From positions 1-10,092 of the forward strand of contig JAUPVH010000003.1 in NCBI GenBank assembly GCA_030917125.1: a stretch of DNA of 10,092 bases. The letters run 5' to 3'. The stretch is from Patescibacteria group bacterium. Lineage in GTDB: Bacteria > Patescibacteriota > Saccharimonadia > CAILAD01 > GCA-016700035. Position 1 is the first letter of the stretch; every line of letters starts with the position of its first letter. Shown piece by piece: positions 1 to 6,211 of the stretch. Both the position numbers and the translations under genes were made by a program. Below the pieces are notes generated by a model that was not told the origin of the DNA, did not search any database, and worked only from the letters and a program-made list of their open reading frames with translations.

Positions 1-572
1 ACTTCCTGATTTCTTGGGTACTCATTCCAGCCGGACTGGTGTTTATTGTTCATAATTTTATTTTTCAAGCGTGGTATGTCGACGGGCAGTCCATGGAGCC
101 GACATTCCAAAACGGTAACTACCTGATTGTTTCTAAGTTTGATGTCAGCTGGAAAAAACTCACCGGGCAATCTTCAAATCTAGATGTTCAGCGGGGCGAT
201 GTGGTCATTTTCAATCCACCAGATTTCCCAAATGATATCTACTTTATCAAAAGAGCAATCGGACTGCCTGGCGAGCGGGTTGTGGTAAAAAACGGTACCG
301 TCACAATTTACAATAATACCAACCCTACCGGTGTCGTCCTTACCGAGACGTATGTCGGTGATATTGCGCTAGAGGGCGACGTTGACGTGACAGTTAACGA
401 AGGAGAAGTTTTTGTACTGGGAGACAATCGCAATCCCCAGGCCAGCCAAGACTCCCGCTATTTTGGCCCCATACCGATGAACAGATTGATTGGCACAGCC
501 GCCCTACGCTTGTTGCCAGTATACGAATTTGGACAGATTTCAAACCCCCAGTACAACCTATCTTCGGAATAA
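1..572 (+). CDS. lepB: Signal peptidase I, 5' end cut by window
   Basis: Type I signal peptidase, a membrane-anchored Ser/Lys protease that removes signal peptides on the outer face of the cytoplasmic membrane. The frame is open from base 3. The first possible in-window start, a GTG at 39, lies inside a hydrophobic run of about 20 residues that continues upstream, so it is not the real start and the N-terminus lies outside the window. Numbering from that GTG: the catalytic serine is in GQSMEPT (Ser18, bases 90-92), the general-base lysine is in YFIKRAIGLPG (Lys71, bases 249-251), and the conserved box GDNR...QDSR is at 128-140. All active-site boxes are intact. The gene ends in TAA 7 bases before the convergent parB stop, and I see no terminator between them. 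Likely clients in this window include the nuclease, if its N-terminal segment is cleaved. Family assignment is very secure. Confidence 0.95.
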   Translation, partial: FLISWVLIPAGLVFIVHNFIFQAWYVDGQSMEPTFQNGNYLIVSKFDVSWKKLTGQSSNLDVQRGDVVIFNPPDFPNDIYFIKRAIGLPGERVVVKNGTVTIYNNTNPTGVVLTETYVGDIALEGDVDVTVNEGEVFVLGDNRNPQASQDSRYFGPIPMNRLIGTAALRLLPVYEFGQISNPQYNLSSE

Positions 573-579
573 TTACTGT

Positions 580-1488
580 CTAAACCAGTGTTTCGCCGGT
601 AATTTCTTCGTAAATCCGGGCTAACTCCTCTTGTGAGAAAAAGCGAATAACCACCCTGCCACCCTGGGCATTATTCAGCACTTCAACTTTCGTTCCCAAC
701 TGCTTGCCAATGCCATCAATCACCGATTGATATTCGGAAATCTTTTTTTCAACCCGCTTGGACACCAGTTCTTTATCTTGTTTCCAGTTACGAGCAATTT
801 CTTCCGCATGACGCACAGTCATATCCTGATCCATAATCATCTGCAACATTTTGAGTTGGTCCTTAGGATCTTCAATCGTCAAAATTGAACGCGCCTGACC
901 TTCGAGGATTTTACCTTCTTGCAGGGCTTTCTTGGCCTCGTACGGCAACTTCAGCAGACGTAGAATATTGCGCACTGTCGGCGCAGCCTTCCCAACGCGC
1001 TTGGCAATCGCTTCCGTGGTGAGATTAAATTGATCAATCAGCTTTTGATAAGCCACCGCCAGCTCTAAGGGCGAGAGTTCTGCGCGTTGAATATTTTCAA
1101 TCACGGCGACTTCAAGCTGCTGCTGCTCATCAAAACTACGTAAAATAACTGGAACCGTCTTTTTACCGGCTAACTTAGAGGCACGCAGGCGCCGCTCACC
1201 GGCAATGAGCTGATAACGATTTCCCTGTTTTGTAACCACGAGCGGTTGAACTACACCATGCTGATCAATAGAAGCCGCTAAATCGGCTAGATCCTCTTCT
1301 CTGAATTCCTTGCGAGGCTGAAAGGGGTTGGGATCAACGAGATCAACCGACACCGTATGAACAGCATCTTCACTTTCGAGATGAAGCGCCTCGGCGACTT
1401 CTTTACTTGCAAACTCATCAACCTCGGTTGGAATCAGTGCATCCAGGCCACGGCCCAAACGACTCGGTTTTGAAGCTTTAGCTGACAC
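580..1488 (-). CDS. parB: Chromosome-partitioning protein ParB
   Basis: Centromere-binding CTPase clamp of the ParABS chromosome segregation system. The frame stays open up to 1596, but I place the start at the GTG at 1488 (302 residues). It has AAGGAGGTG (1504-1496) nine bases upstream (counted from GGAGG), and the protein then begins close to the conserved LGRGLDALI motif (residues 11-19), the ParA-contacting N-terminus typical of ParB. The longer version would add 36 arginine-rich residues encoded inside parA with no family resemblance. Further motifs: CTP-binding GERRLRA (97-103) and ENIQRAEL (131-138), then a helix-turn-helix around 151-177 (TTEAIAKRVGKAAPTVRNIL), and a C-terminal dimerisation region. 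It overlaps the 3' end of parA by 11 bases, so the two are translationally linked. I found no parS in the window. Confidence 0.95.
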   Translation of the reverse strand: MSAKASKPSRLGRGLDALIPTEVDEFASKEVAEALHLESEDAVHTVSVDLVDPNPFQPRKEFREEDLADLAASIDQHGVVQPLVVTKQGNRYQLIAGERRLRASKLAGKKTVPVILRSFDEQQQLEVAVIENIQRAELSPLELAVAYQKLIDQFNLTTEAIAKRVGKAAPTVRNILRLLKLPYEAKKALQEGKILEGQARSILTIEDPKDQLKMLQMIMDQDMTVRHAEEIARNWKQDKELVSKRVEKKISEYQSVIDGIGKQLGTKVEVLNNAQGGRVVIRFFSQEELARIYEEITGETLV

Positions 1489-2233
1489 GGGCGAGCACCT
1501 CCTTAGCGAGCGCCTTATACGCTCTTGCACCTTTACTGAATCTGTCATAATCCACGATAGCCTTGGCGTGGCTCGGTGCCTCCGCGAGGCGAACATTACG
1601 TGGTATTACTGTTGAGCATACCATATCTGGAAAATGTTGCTCCACTTCCTGAGCGACAGCCTGCGACAGCGATGTCCGTGCGGTGTGCATGGTAAGCACT
1701 ACGCCCACTAGCTCCAAGGCAGGATTCAGTGCCTGTTTTACGCGCTGTACCGTCGCCAAGAGTTGACCAAGACCCTCAAGCGCATAATATTCGGCCTGCA
1801 CCGGGATAAGTAAGCGGTCTGCAGCCACTAAACCATTCACCGTAAGCAGACCTAAAGAAGGCGGGCAATCGATCAGCACAATATCATACGGCGCATTGGC
1901 AAGAGCCTGCTTTAAGCGTTTTTCTCGTTGATCGATTTTTGTCAGTTCAACTTCGGCTGCAGCCAAGACGGCACTAGCTGGGATGATCGACAAATTTTTA
2001 TACCGCGTTTTATGCATCACGCTGGCGAGCGGCACACCATCAACCAGAACGTCATACAGCGAATGATGCAAGCGCTGCTTATCAATCCCTAAGCCAGAAC
2101 TGGCATTTCCCTGCGGATCCAAATCTACTATAAGGACACGCTTGCCGGCCTTGGCCATATAAGCACCAAGGTTTACCGTCGTCGTAGTCTTTCCGACGCC
2201 GCCCTTTTGGTTTGCTACCGCAATAATTACCAC
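1478..2233 (-). CDS. parA: Chromosome-partitioning ATPase ParA (Soj)
   Basis: ParA/MinD-family ATPase that works with ParB to segregate the replicated origin; it binds nucleoid DNA as an ATP-bound dimer. The 251 residues match the usual length of chromosomal Soj-type ParA, without the N-terminal DNA-binding extension of plasmid P1-type ParA. Motifs: deviant Walker A KGGVGKTT (10-17) with the signature lysine Lys10, switch I-type DLDPQGN (37-43), and Walker B-like DIVLIDCPPSLG (117-128). The start is a GTG at 2233; a TGA lies in frame seven codons upstream and no other start lies between. GGTGGAG about 12 bases upstream can serve as a ribosome-binding site. First gene of a parA-parB unit read from the extended -10 promoter at 2272-2277. 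Confidence 0.96.
   Translation of the reverse strand: MVIIAVANQKGGVGKTTTTVNLGAYMAKAGKRVLIVDLDPQGNASSGLGIDKQRLHHSLYDVLVDGVPLASVMHKTRYKNLSIIPASAVLAAAEVELTKIDQREKRLKQALANAPYDIVLIDCPPSLGLLTVNGLVAADRLLIPVQAEYYALEGLGQLLATVQRVKQALNPALELVGVVLTMHTARTSLSQAVAQEVEQHFPDMVCSTVIPRNVRLAEAPSHAKAIVDYDRFSKGARAYKALAKEVLARVS
1496..1504 (-). promoter_or_regulatory. Shine-Dalgarno of parB, inside parA
   Basis: AAGGAGGTG on the minus strand lies in the last codons of parA, with nine bases between GGAGG and the GTG at 1488. It is the strongest ribosome-binding site I found in the window and decides the parB start against the longer frame beginning at 1596. Most other starts here have weak or no Shine-Dalgarno match. 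Confidence 0.8.
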
Positions 2234-2271
2234 GTGTGTTTGTCTCCACCCTCACTTAAATCGTTATTCGT

Positions 2272-2277
2272 ATTATA
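2272..2277 (-). promoter_or_regulatory. Promoter -10 of parA-parB (extended -10 type)
   Basis: On the minus strand the sequence reads TGG-TATAAT: a perfect -10 hexamer with the TGn extension, placing the transcript start near 2265 and giving a leader of about 30 bases before the parA GTG. At 16-18 bases upstream I see no good -35 (best is CTCATG), which fits an extended -10 promoter. Called by eye. Confidence 0.65.
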
Positions 2278-2316
2278 CCAAGAAACCAGGGCCACATGAG
2301 GTTTTCTGAGTAACTA

Positions 2317-2345
2317 TTTACATTTAGCTCCAAACCTGATAGAAT
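2317..2345 (+). promoter_or_regulatory. Promoter of rplU
   Basis: TTTACA (2317-2322), a 17-base spacer, then TAGAAT (2340-2345), itself preceded by TG at the extended -10 position (2337-2338). Each hexamer matches the sigma-70 consensus at five of six positions. The predicted transcript starts near 2352, leaving a leader of only about 24 bases before rplU, too short for a structured ribosomal-protein leader. It diverges from the parA promoter. Confidence 0.75.
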
Positions 2346-2375
2346 ACTACATTGTTGTCCTAAACGAGAAAGAAT

Positions 2376-2681
2376 ATGTTAGCAGTAATTCAAGCCGGAA
2401 ATCACCAATACCTCGTCGAAAAGGGTCAGATCATCGAGACTGAGCTTTTAGGCGAAGAAAAAAGCGTTACTTTTGAACCGCTTTTAGTAGTAGATGGCGA
2501 TAATGTAAAAGTTGGTACGCCTCACGTAACTGGCGCCAAAGTAGTCGCATCTGTACGTGAAGCCGACAAGCAGTCGGACAAAGTTTTGGTTCTTAAGTAT
2601 AAGGCCAAAAAACGTCAAAAGACTATGCATGGTCATCGCCAGCACAAAACAGTACTGGTAATTGACTCAATTACAGCCTAA
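2376..2681 (+). CDS. rplU: 50S ribosomal protein L21 (bL21)
   Basis: Large-subunit ribosomal protein bL21, which binds 23S rRNA. The 101 residues match the normal family length. Family features include the N-terminal strand AVIQAGNHQYLVEKG (residues 3-17), the central VGTPHVTGAKV, and the basic KYKAKKRQKTMHGHRQ segment near the C-terminus (73-88) that contacts rRNA. The ATG at 2376 is preceded by a modest purine run (GAGAAAGA). It stands alone: most bacteria have rpmA (bL27), and often obgE, directly downstream, but here a terminator hairpin follows after 22 bases and the next gene is convergent. Confidence 0.97.
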   Translation: MLAVIQAGNHQYLVEKGQIIETELLGEEKSVTFEPLLVVDGDNVKVGTPHVTGAKVVASVREADKQSDKVLVLKYKAKKRQKTMHGHRQHKTVLVIDSITA

Positions 2682-2703
2682 CTAAGAGGCACGTGCTGCA
2701 AGA

Positions 2704-2731
2704 ATAAACACCCCTTCATTGGGGTGTTTAT
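2704..2731. terminator. Bidirectional rho-independent terminator
   Basis: Perfect 11-base-pair stem (2704-2714 with 2721-2731) around a six-base loop TTCATT, with four G-C pairs next to the loop and A/T-rich ends. T-rich tracts follow on both strands: TGTTTATGTATTT on plus and TGTTTATTCTT on minus. It sits between the convergent ends of rplU (2681) and the lipase gene (2736), so it can close rplU and also the long seven-gene minus-strand run. Confidence 0.85.
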
Positions 2732-2735
2732 GTAT

Positions 2736-4118
2736 TTAGCGACAATCGTTAGGCAGCTGCGTTTCGGTCCAGACTGCCTTCATCCAATTAATCGTGTCAT
2801 TATAGCTTTTCGTCATTGTATTGTAATGGGTAGCATCAGCATAACGCTTGGAGGTCACCTCATTACCTAATCGGCAGAGTCGCCTCACCGCATCGTCAGA
2901 TTGAGCCGGCAATACTACGTTATCGAGCTGGCCATGGTAAATAGCCTTCTTGCTAGGAGTCTTCGTATCGGCAGTTAAGTTTTCCTGCATGCGCTGATCA
3001 AAAACCTTCGACACACTCGCGACCGAACCGGTTTTCATGGCTGCAATGAATTCTGGCGTATAGACCTTGGCGATGTCGCGATTACCCCAATAGGCGATGT
3101 TCGTATCAATGCAGTTCTTCGAAATATCGGAGGCCAAATTCGTTGAGAACGGCGGCATAAGAATCCGATCCACTGGATAGCTTTCCTTATACCAGTCTGA
3201 GTAGCTGTAGAGTACATATGGCCCAAACCAAAGGATATTCGCTCCTTGAGTAGTGTCAGTTAACGTGCGCCGCACATCGGTTACTGGCCCAAAACCGATG
3301 ACTCCCTGAATTTTAATTTCCGGTGCGTAGGTAGCCGAAATTTCATCCGCCCAATAGGCAGCATGTCCGCCCTGAGAGTACCCACCCAGAATAACCTGCT
3401 CGGTACTCGCTCGATCTTTGGTGAGCGGTAGATTCTTCAAGGCTCTGACCGAATCCAAAACAGCTCGCCCCTCAAGTGCGCCTACCATATAGTGGTGCAT
3501 ACGAGTCTGGTCGCGCATGCCTTCGTAGTCGGTAATGACAGTGGCGTAGCCCTGAGCCGCGTAGGCTGCCATATGGCTCGGGTAGTTACCCCATGCCCGC
3601 TTCGAGGACTGCTCAACAGAAGCCGCACACTGATCGTCGATGCCGGTAGTACCGGGAGCAAAAGCGAATACCGGCAAATTATTCGTTGCGCCTGTAGCCG
3701 GAATAAAGACCCGGGCATAGACTTGCACGGTCTGACCGTTTGTATCATTCATGGTGTAGCGAAACGTCTGTGTCTTCACCGGGGTCGCTGGACCAGTATA
3801 GGTTTTATTCGTTTGGCGAATCAGCTGGAGAGTCTGTTCGGAAGTATAGCTCACAACCTCACCCTGCTCGACTACCTTGCCAGTAGAAGATGCCGCCTGC
3901 TTATTCAATGACTTATTTTGCGTAACGGTAGACTGTCGCTGTACTACCTGTGATCCACTCAATAAAAGCCAGGCCAGGCCCAATGCCAAGGCGACAAACA
4001 GTAGGATCAGCCAACGATGAGGCCTTCTAGGCTGCGGACGATCGCGACGCGGAGGGGTTTTTACTGGCGCATCGTAGCCACGTACATAGACATTCCGTTT
4101 TTGTAAAAATTTCTTCAT
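2736..4118 (-). CDS. Membrane-anchored secretory-lipase-family hydrolase
   Basis: Alpha/beta hydrolase resembling the secretory lipase (LIP) family, whose members hydrolyse triacylglycerols or other esters. Layout of the 460 residues: a basic, proline-rich N-terminal tail (1-36), one hydrophobic segment (about 36-54) ending in SGS with no lipobox cysteine, a Ser/Thr/Gln-rich linker to about 90, then the catalytic domain. Visible active-site elements: oxyanion-loop APGTTG (154-159), nucleophile elbow GYSQGGHA (Ser248), probable acid Asp399 in HGQLDN, and probable base His431 in DATHYN. The positive tail predicts N-in/C-out topology, with the enzyme outside the membrane. Four cysteines (164, 336, 415, 459) all lie in the exported part and could form disulfides. 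It is the last gene of the minus-strand run; the ATG lies two bases after the GNAT stop without a clear Shine-Dalgarno, suggesting coupled translation. The substrate is unknown, and an acyl-esterase of another kind is possible. Confidence 0.85.
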   Translation of the reverse strand: MKKFLQKRNVYVRGYDAPVKTPPRRDRPQPRRPHRWLILLFVALALGLAWLLLSGSQVVQRQSTVTQNKSLNKQAASSTGKVVEQGEVVSYTSEQTLQLIRQTNKTYTGPATPVKTQTFRYTMNDTNGQTVQVYARVFIPATGATNNLPVFAFAPGTTGIDDQCAASVEQSSKRAWGNYPSHMAAYAAQGYATVITDYEGMRDQTRMHHYMVGALEGRAVLDSVRALKNLPLTKDRASTEQVILGGYSQGGHAAYWADEISATYAPEIKIQGVIGFGPVTDVRRTLTDTTQGANILWFGPYVLYSYSDWYKESYPVDRILMPPFSTNLASDISKNCIDTNIAYWGNRDIAKVYTPEFIAAMKTGSVASVSKVFDQRMQENLTADTKTPSKKAIYHGQLDNVVLPAQSDDAVRRLCRLGNEVTSKRYADATHYNTMTKSYNDTINWMKAVWTETQLPNDCR

Positions 4119-4120
4119 AA

Positions 4121-4633
4121 CTAAATACTATATTCCATTATGACCATATCAATCCCGCCCACCAAGCCAGAAACATGCCGCAATGGAACAAATCCATACT
4201 TTGCGTAAAATTCCTCTTTATCGTGGGTCACAAGCTGTAGTGCCACTAAATTATGTTGAGCTGCCACCTCAATTGACGATTGCAATAGCTGTTCACCAGC
4301 TCTAATACCGCGAAACTTCGGATCGACATACATCCAAAAAATATAGGCTCGATCCTGTTGAAAACGCAGCAGACAATAGCCAATATCGGTGCCCTCACGC
4401 GTCAGCAACATGAAGTGCGCTTTTGGGGAGACATACGCTTTGACGAGCCGTGCGATACTGTGCTGGCGACGAAGCTTGGCTCGATACTCGACTGGAAAAT
4501 AGGTAAATGAATCGTCTACCGACCGATCAAAGAGGCGGCGTAACGAACGCACATCCCGCAGACCCATCTTCCGAATCTGCAGTTCATCGCTCGTCGTCGT
4601 TCCACTTGCTGTCATTCCGGCAACCCGCGGCAT
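4121..4633 (-). CDS. GNAT-family N-acetyltransferase
   Basis: GCN5-related acetyltransferase fold, transferring an acyl group from acyl-CoA to an amine; the substrate cannot be told from sequence. The 170 residues include the central strand and acetyl-CoA loop FWMYVDPKFRGIRAGEQLL (99-117). The loop reads R-G-I-R-A-G, with Arg111 at the position that is usually glycine in Q/R-x-x-G-x-G/A. The C-terminal FYAKYGFVP (142-150) is the usual GNAT ending motif. No signal peptide or membrane segment is seen, so it is probably cytoplasmic. The ATG at 4633 lies one base after the GGDEF stop; an alternative ATG six codons in (Met7) is possible, since the first residues are poorly family-like. Sandwiched between the diguanylate cyclase and lipase genes, it is probably co-translated with both. 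Confidence 0.85.
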   Translation of the reverse strand: MPRVAGMTASGTTTSDELQIRKMGLRDVRSLRRLFDRSVDDSFTYFPVEYRAKLRRQHSIARLVKAYVSPKAHFMLLTREGTDIGYCLLRFQQDRAYIFWMYVDPKFRGIRAGEQLLQSSIEVAAQHNLVALQLVTHDKEEFYAKYGFVPLRHVSGLVGGIDMVIMEYSI

Positions 4634-4634
4634 A

Positions 4635-5234
4635 CTACCCTACTACTACTTTATTCCGACCAGAATCTTTCGCCTTATACAGCGCATCATCAGCGGCCTT
4701 CAGGGTTTGATGAATATTGCGCGTCGGGGTCAGTTCAGCCACACCTAAACTCGCCGTAACTTTAAGCGATGCATCACCGGCCTGAAAATCATGTTCTTCA
4801 ATCGTGGCCCTCAAATCGTCGGCAATACGCTGTGCATGCTCGGCAGTGGCTCCAGGTAGCCCTACCACAATCTCCTCCCCGCCATACCGACCAACAATAT
4901 CTAATTGCCGAACCCGGCCACGAATTAAATCGGCGGTTTGTCGCAAAACTTCATCACCAGCGTCATGTCCGTAGGTATCGTTTACTTTCTTAAAATGATC
5001 AATATCTAGAAAAATAATCGTCAGAGACTTAATAATTACCGAGCGTCGCTTATCCGGATGCTTATATTGATACATCACCTCGCTAGCAATCGCTTCAAGA
5101 TATTCCATCAATCCGCGGCGATTAAAGATCTGGGTAAGTTCATCGGTGACGAGACGCTGATGCAGCTCACGCACCTGGGCCTGCAAGGCGGCGATACGTT
5201 CTTTATAAGCTTTTATATCATCAGCTTGCGTCAT
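4635..5234 (-). CDS. Stand-alone GGDEF diguanylate cyclase
   Basis: Predicted diguanylate cyclase making c-di-GMP from two GTP. A short helical, probably coiled-coil N-terminus (about 5-30) leads into a complete GGDEF domain: DELTQIFNRRGL (31-42), metal-binding FLDIDHFKKVNDTYGHDAGD (75-94; Asp77), active-site loop GGEEI (118-122) and C-terminal ADDALYKAKDSGRN (181-194). The active-site loop has Ile for the usual Phe; the two acidic residues are kept, so activity is expected. The product-inhibition site RxxD is present as RQLD (109-112), exactly five residues before GGEEI. There is no sensor, receiver or membrane domain, so input would come through the coiled coil or expression level. No EAL or HD-GYP phosphodiesterase or PilZ effector is encoded in this window. 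The ATG lies four bases after the trxB stop. Confidence 0.92.
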   Translation of the reverse strand: MTQADDIKAYKERIAALQAQVRELHQRLVTDELTQIFNRRGLMEYLEAIASEVMYQYKHPDKRRSVIIKSLTIIFLDIDHFKKVNDTYGHDAGDEVLRQTADLIRGRVRQLDIVGRYGGEEIVVGLPGATAEHAQRIADDLRATIEEHDFQAGDASLKVTASLGVAELTPTRNIHQTLKAADDALYKAKDSGRNKVVVG

Positions 5235-5238
5235 ATAG

Positions 5239-6165
5239 CTAATCTTCCAAACTACTCAAAAAATGCTCAGCTTCGAGTGCAGCCCGACAACCATCTCCAG
5301 CAGCGGTTATCGCCTGGCGATATCGCTTGTCGGCAACATCACCCGCCGCGAAAATTCCTTCCACATTTGTAAAGACAATATCGCGGACCGCCACATAGCC
5401 CTTCTCATCAAGGTCGATAACGCCCTTCAAGAATTCAGTTGCGGGGATATGACCGATGGCTACAAATAGCCCTTCGCATGCGAATTCTTGTTTTTCATCA
5501 GTCTGCAAGTTAGTAATTTCCACTCCCGAGACCATGGCTTCACCAAAGACGTCCGTAACAGCACTATTCCAAATAAACTCAATTTTCGGGTGCTTCTTTG
5601 CCCGTTCCTGCATAATCTTGCTCGCTCGCAAAGTATCACGCCGATGCACAACCGTTACTTTATCGGCGAATTTCGTCAGCGTGAGGGCTTCTTCCATAGC
5701 AGTATCACCACCGCCAACAACCACCACGTGTTTACCCTGGAAGAAGTATCCATCACAAGTAGCACACGCCGAGATCCCTTTTGCCATCAGGCGAGTTTCA
5801 TTTTTGAGGCCCAACCATCTTGCCTGAGCACCGGTCGCAATAATAATTGACTTTGCCTGGGCTTTTTCCCCGCCACGGATATGCACCGTATGAGGCTTGC
5901 CAGGCTCAATCTTATCAATAAACTCATTCACCATCGCAACATCAAAACGCTCGGCTTGAGCCTTCATCTCTTCCATCAACTCAGGACCCATAATGCCTTC
6001 ACGAAAGCCGGGGAAATTTTCGACTTCACTCGTTAAGAGCAGCTGACCACCAGGAACATCGCCCGCGTAAATCGCCGTCGATAAAGCCGCCCGTGCCGTG
6101 TAAATTGCGGCCGTGTATGCAGCCGGACCACTACCAATAATCAATACATCAAATATTTTACTCAT
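5239..6165 (-). CDS. trxB: Thioredoxin reductase (NADPH-dependent, FAD)
   Basis: Low-molecular-weight thioredoxin reductase, a cytoplasmic flavoenzyme passing electrons from NADPH to thioredoxin. Numbering from the start used here (308 residues): FAD-binding IGSGPAAYTAA (10-20), redox-active CATC (Cys134 and Cys137), NADPH-binding GGGDTAME (151-158) and HRRD (174-177), and the second FAD motif GIFAAGDV (270-277). All key residues are present. I prefer the ATG at 6165 because the alternative ATG nine bases upstream (6174, adding MVH) overlaps a perfect TATAAT (6178-6173), which would put the transcript start about at the second ATG. If transcription only reads through from the nuclease gene, 6174 remains possible. 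Neither start has a good Shine-Dalgarno. Its thioredoxin partner is not in the window. It separates the nuclease gene from the GGDEF-GNAT-lipase block. Confidence 0.95.
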   Translation of the reverse strand: MSKIFDVLIIGSGPAAYTAAIYTARAALSTAIYAGDVPGGQLLLTSEVENFPGFREGIMGPELMEEMKAQAERFDVAMVNEFIDKIEPGKPHTVHIRGGEKAQAKSIIIATGAQARWLGLKNETRLMAKGISACATCDGYFFQGKHVVVVGGGDTAMEEALTLTKFADKVTVVHRRDTLRASKIMQERAKKHPKIEFIWNSAVTDVFGEAMVSGVEITNLQTDEKQEFACEGLFVAIGHIPATEFLKGVIDLDEKGYVAVRDIVFTNVEGIFAAGDVADKRYRQAITAAGDGCRAALEAEHFLSSLED

Positions 6166-6172
6166 ATGCACC

Positions 6173-6178
6173 ATTATA
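6173..6178 (-). promoter_or_regulatory. Possible -10 box of an internal trxB promoter
   Basis: TATAAT on the minus strand, overlapping the first ATG of the trxB frame. A transcript starting 6-8 bases downstream would begin at or next to the ATG at 6165, that is, a leaderless mRNA. No recognisable -35 lies 16-18 bases upstream (AGCCGA at 17), so it may need an activator or may be chance. It is in the only sizeable gap (36 bases) of the seven-gene run. Confidence 0.45.
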
Positions 6179-6187
6179 CGTGAGATA

Positions 6188-6211
6188 GAGTCGACTCGGC
6201 TAGACGCTAGC
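6188..6211. repeat. Palindrome and repeated GCTAG upstream of trxB
   Basis: GAGTCGACTC at 6188-6197 is a perfect 10-base palindrome. Directly beside it GCTAG occurs twice (6199-6203 and 6206-6210), the second extended to the palindrome GCTAGC. This lies just upstream of the TATAAT at 6173-6178, at the spacer and -35 position, where operators commonly sit. A regulator-binding role is inference. Confidence 0.35.

Noticed and set aside
573..600. Inverted repeat ACTG...CAGT and AATTAC...GTAATT between lepB and parB as a terminator
   Set aside because: Stems are only four to six pairs, not nested well, without a T tract, and partly inside the parB coding end.
2226..2241. CACGTG near the parA start as a possible parS; also CACGTG at about 2691, 5726, 6944 and 9065
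   Set aside because: Only the central six bases fit. The arms of the bacterial parS (TGTTTCACGTGAAACA type) are not present at any of these sites.
2346..2375. A structured L21 leader RNA upstream of rplU
   Set aside because: The predicted leader is only about 24 bases and shows no hairpin.
3492..3911. A 139-codon open frame on the plus strand
   Set aside because: Antisense to the lipase gene, with no domain or ribosome-binding site; it covers the part encoding the nucleophile-side of the conserved hydrolase.
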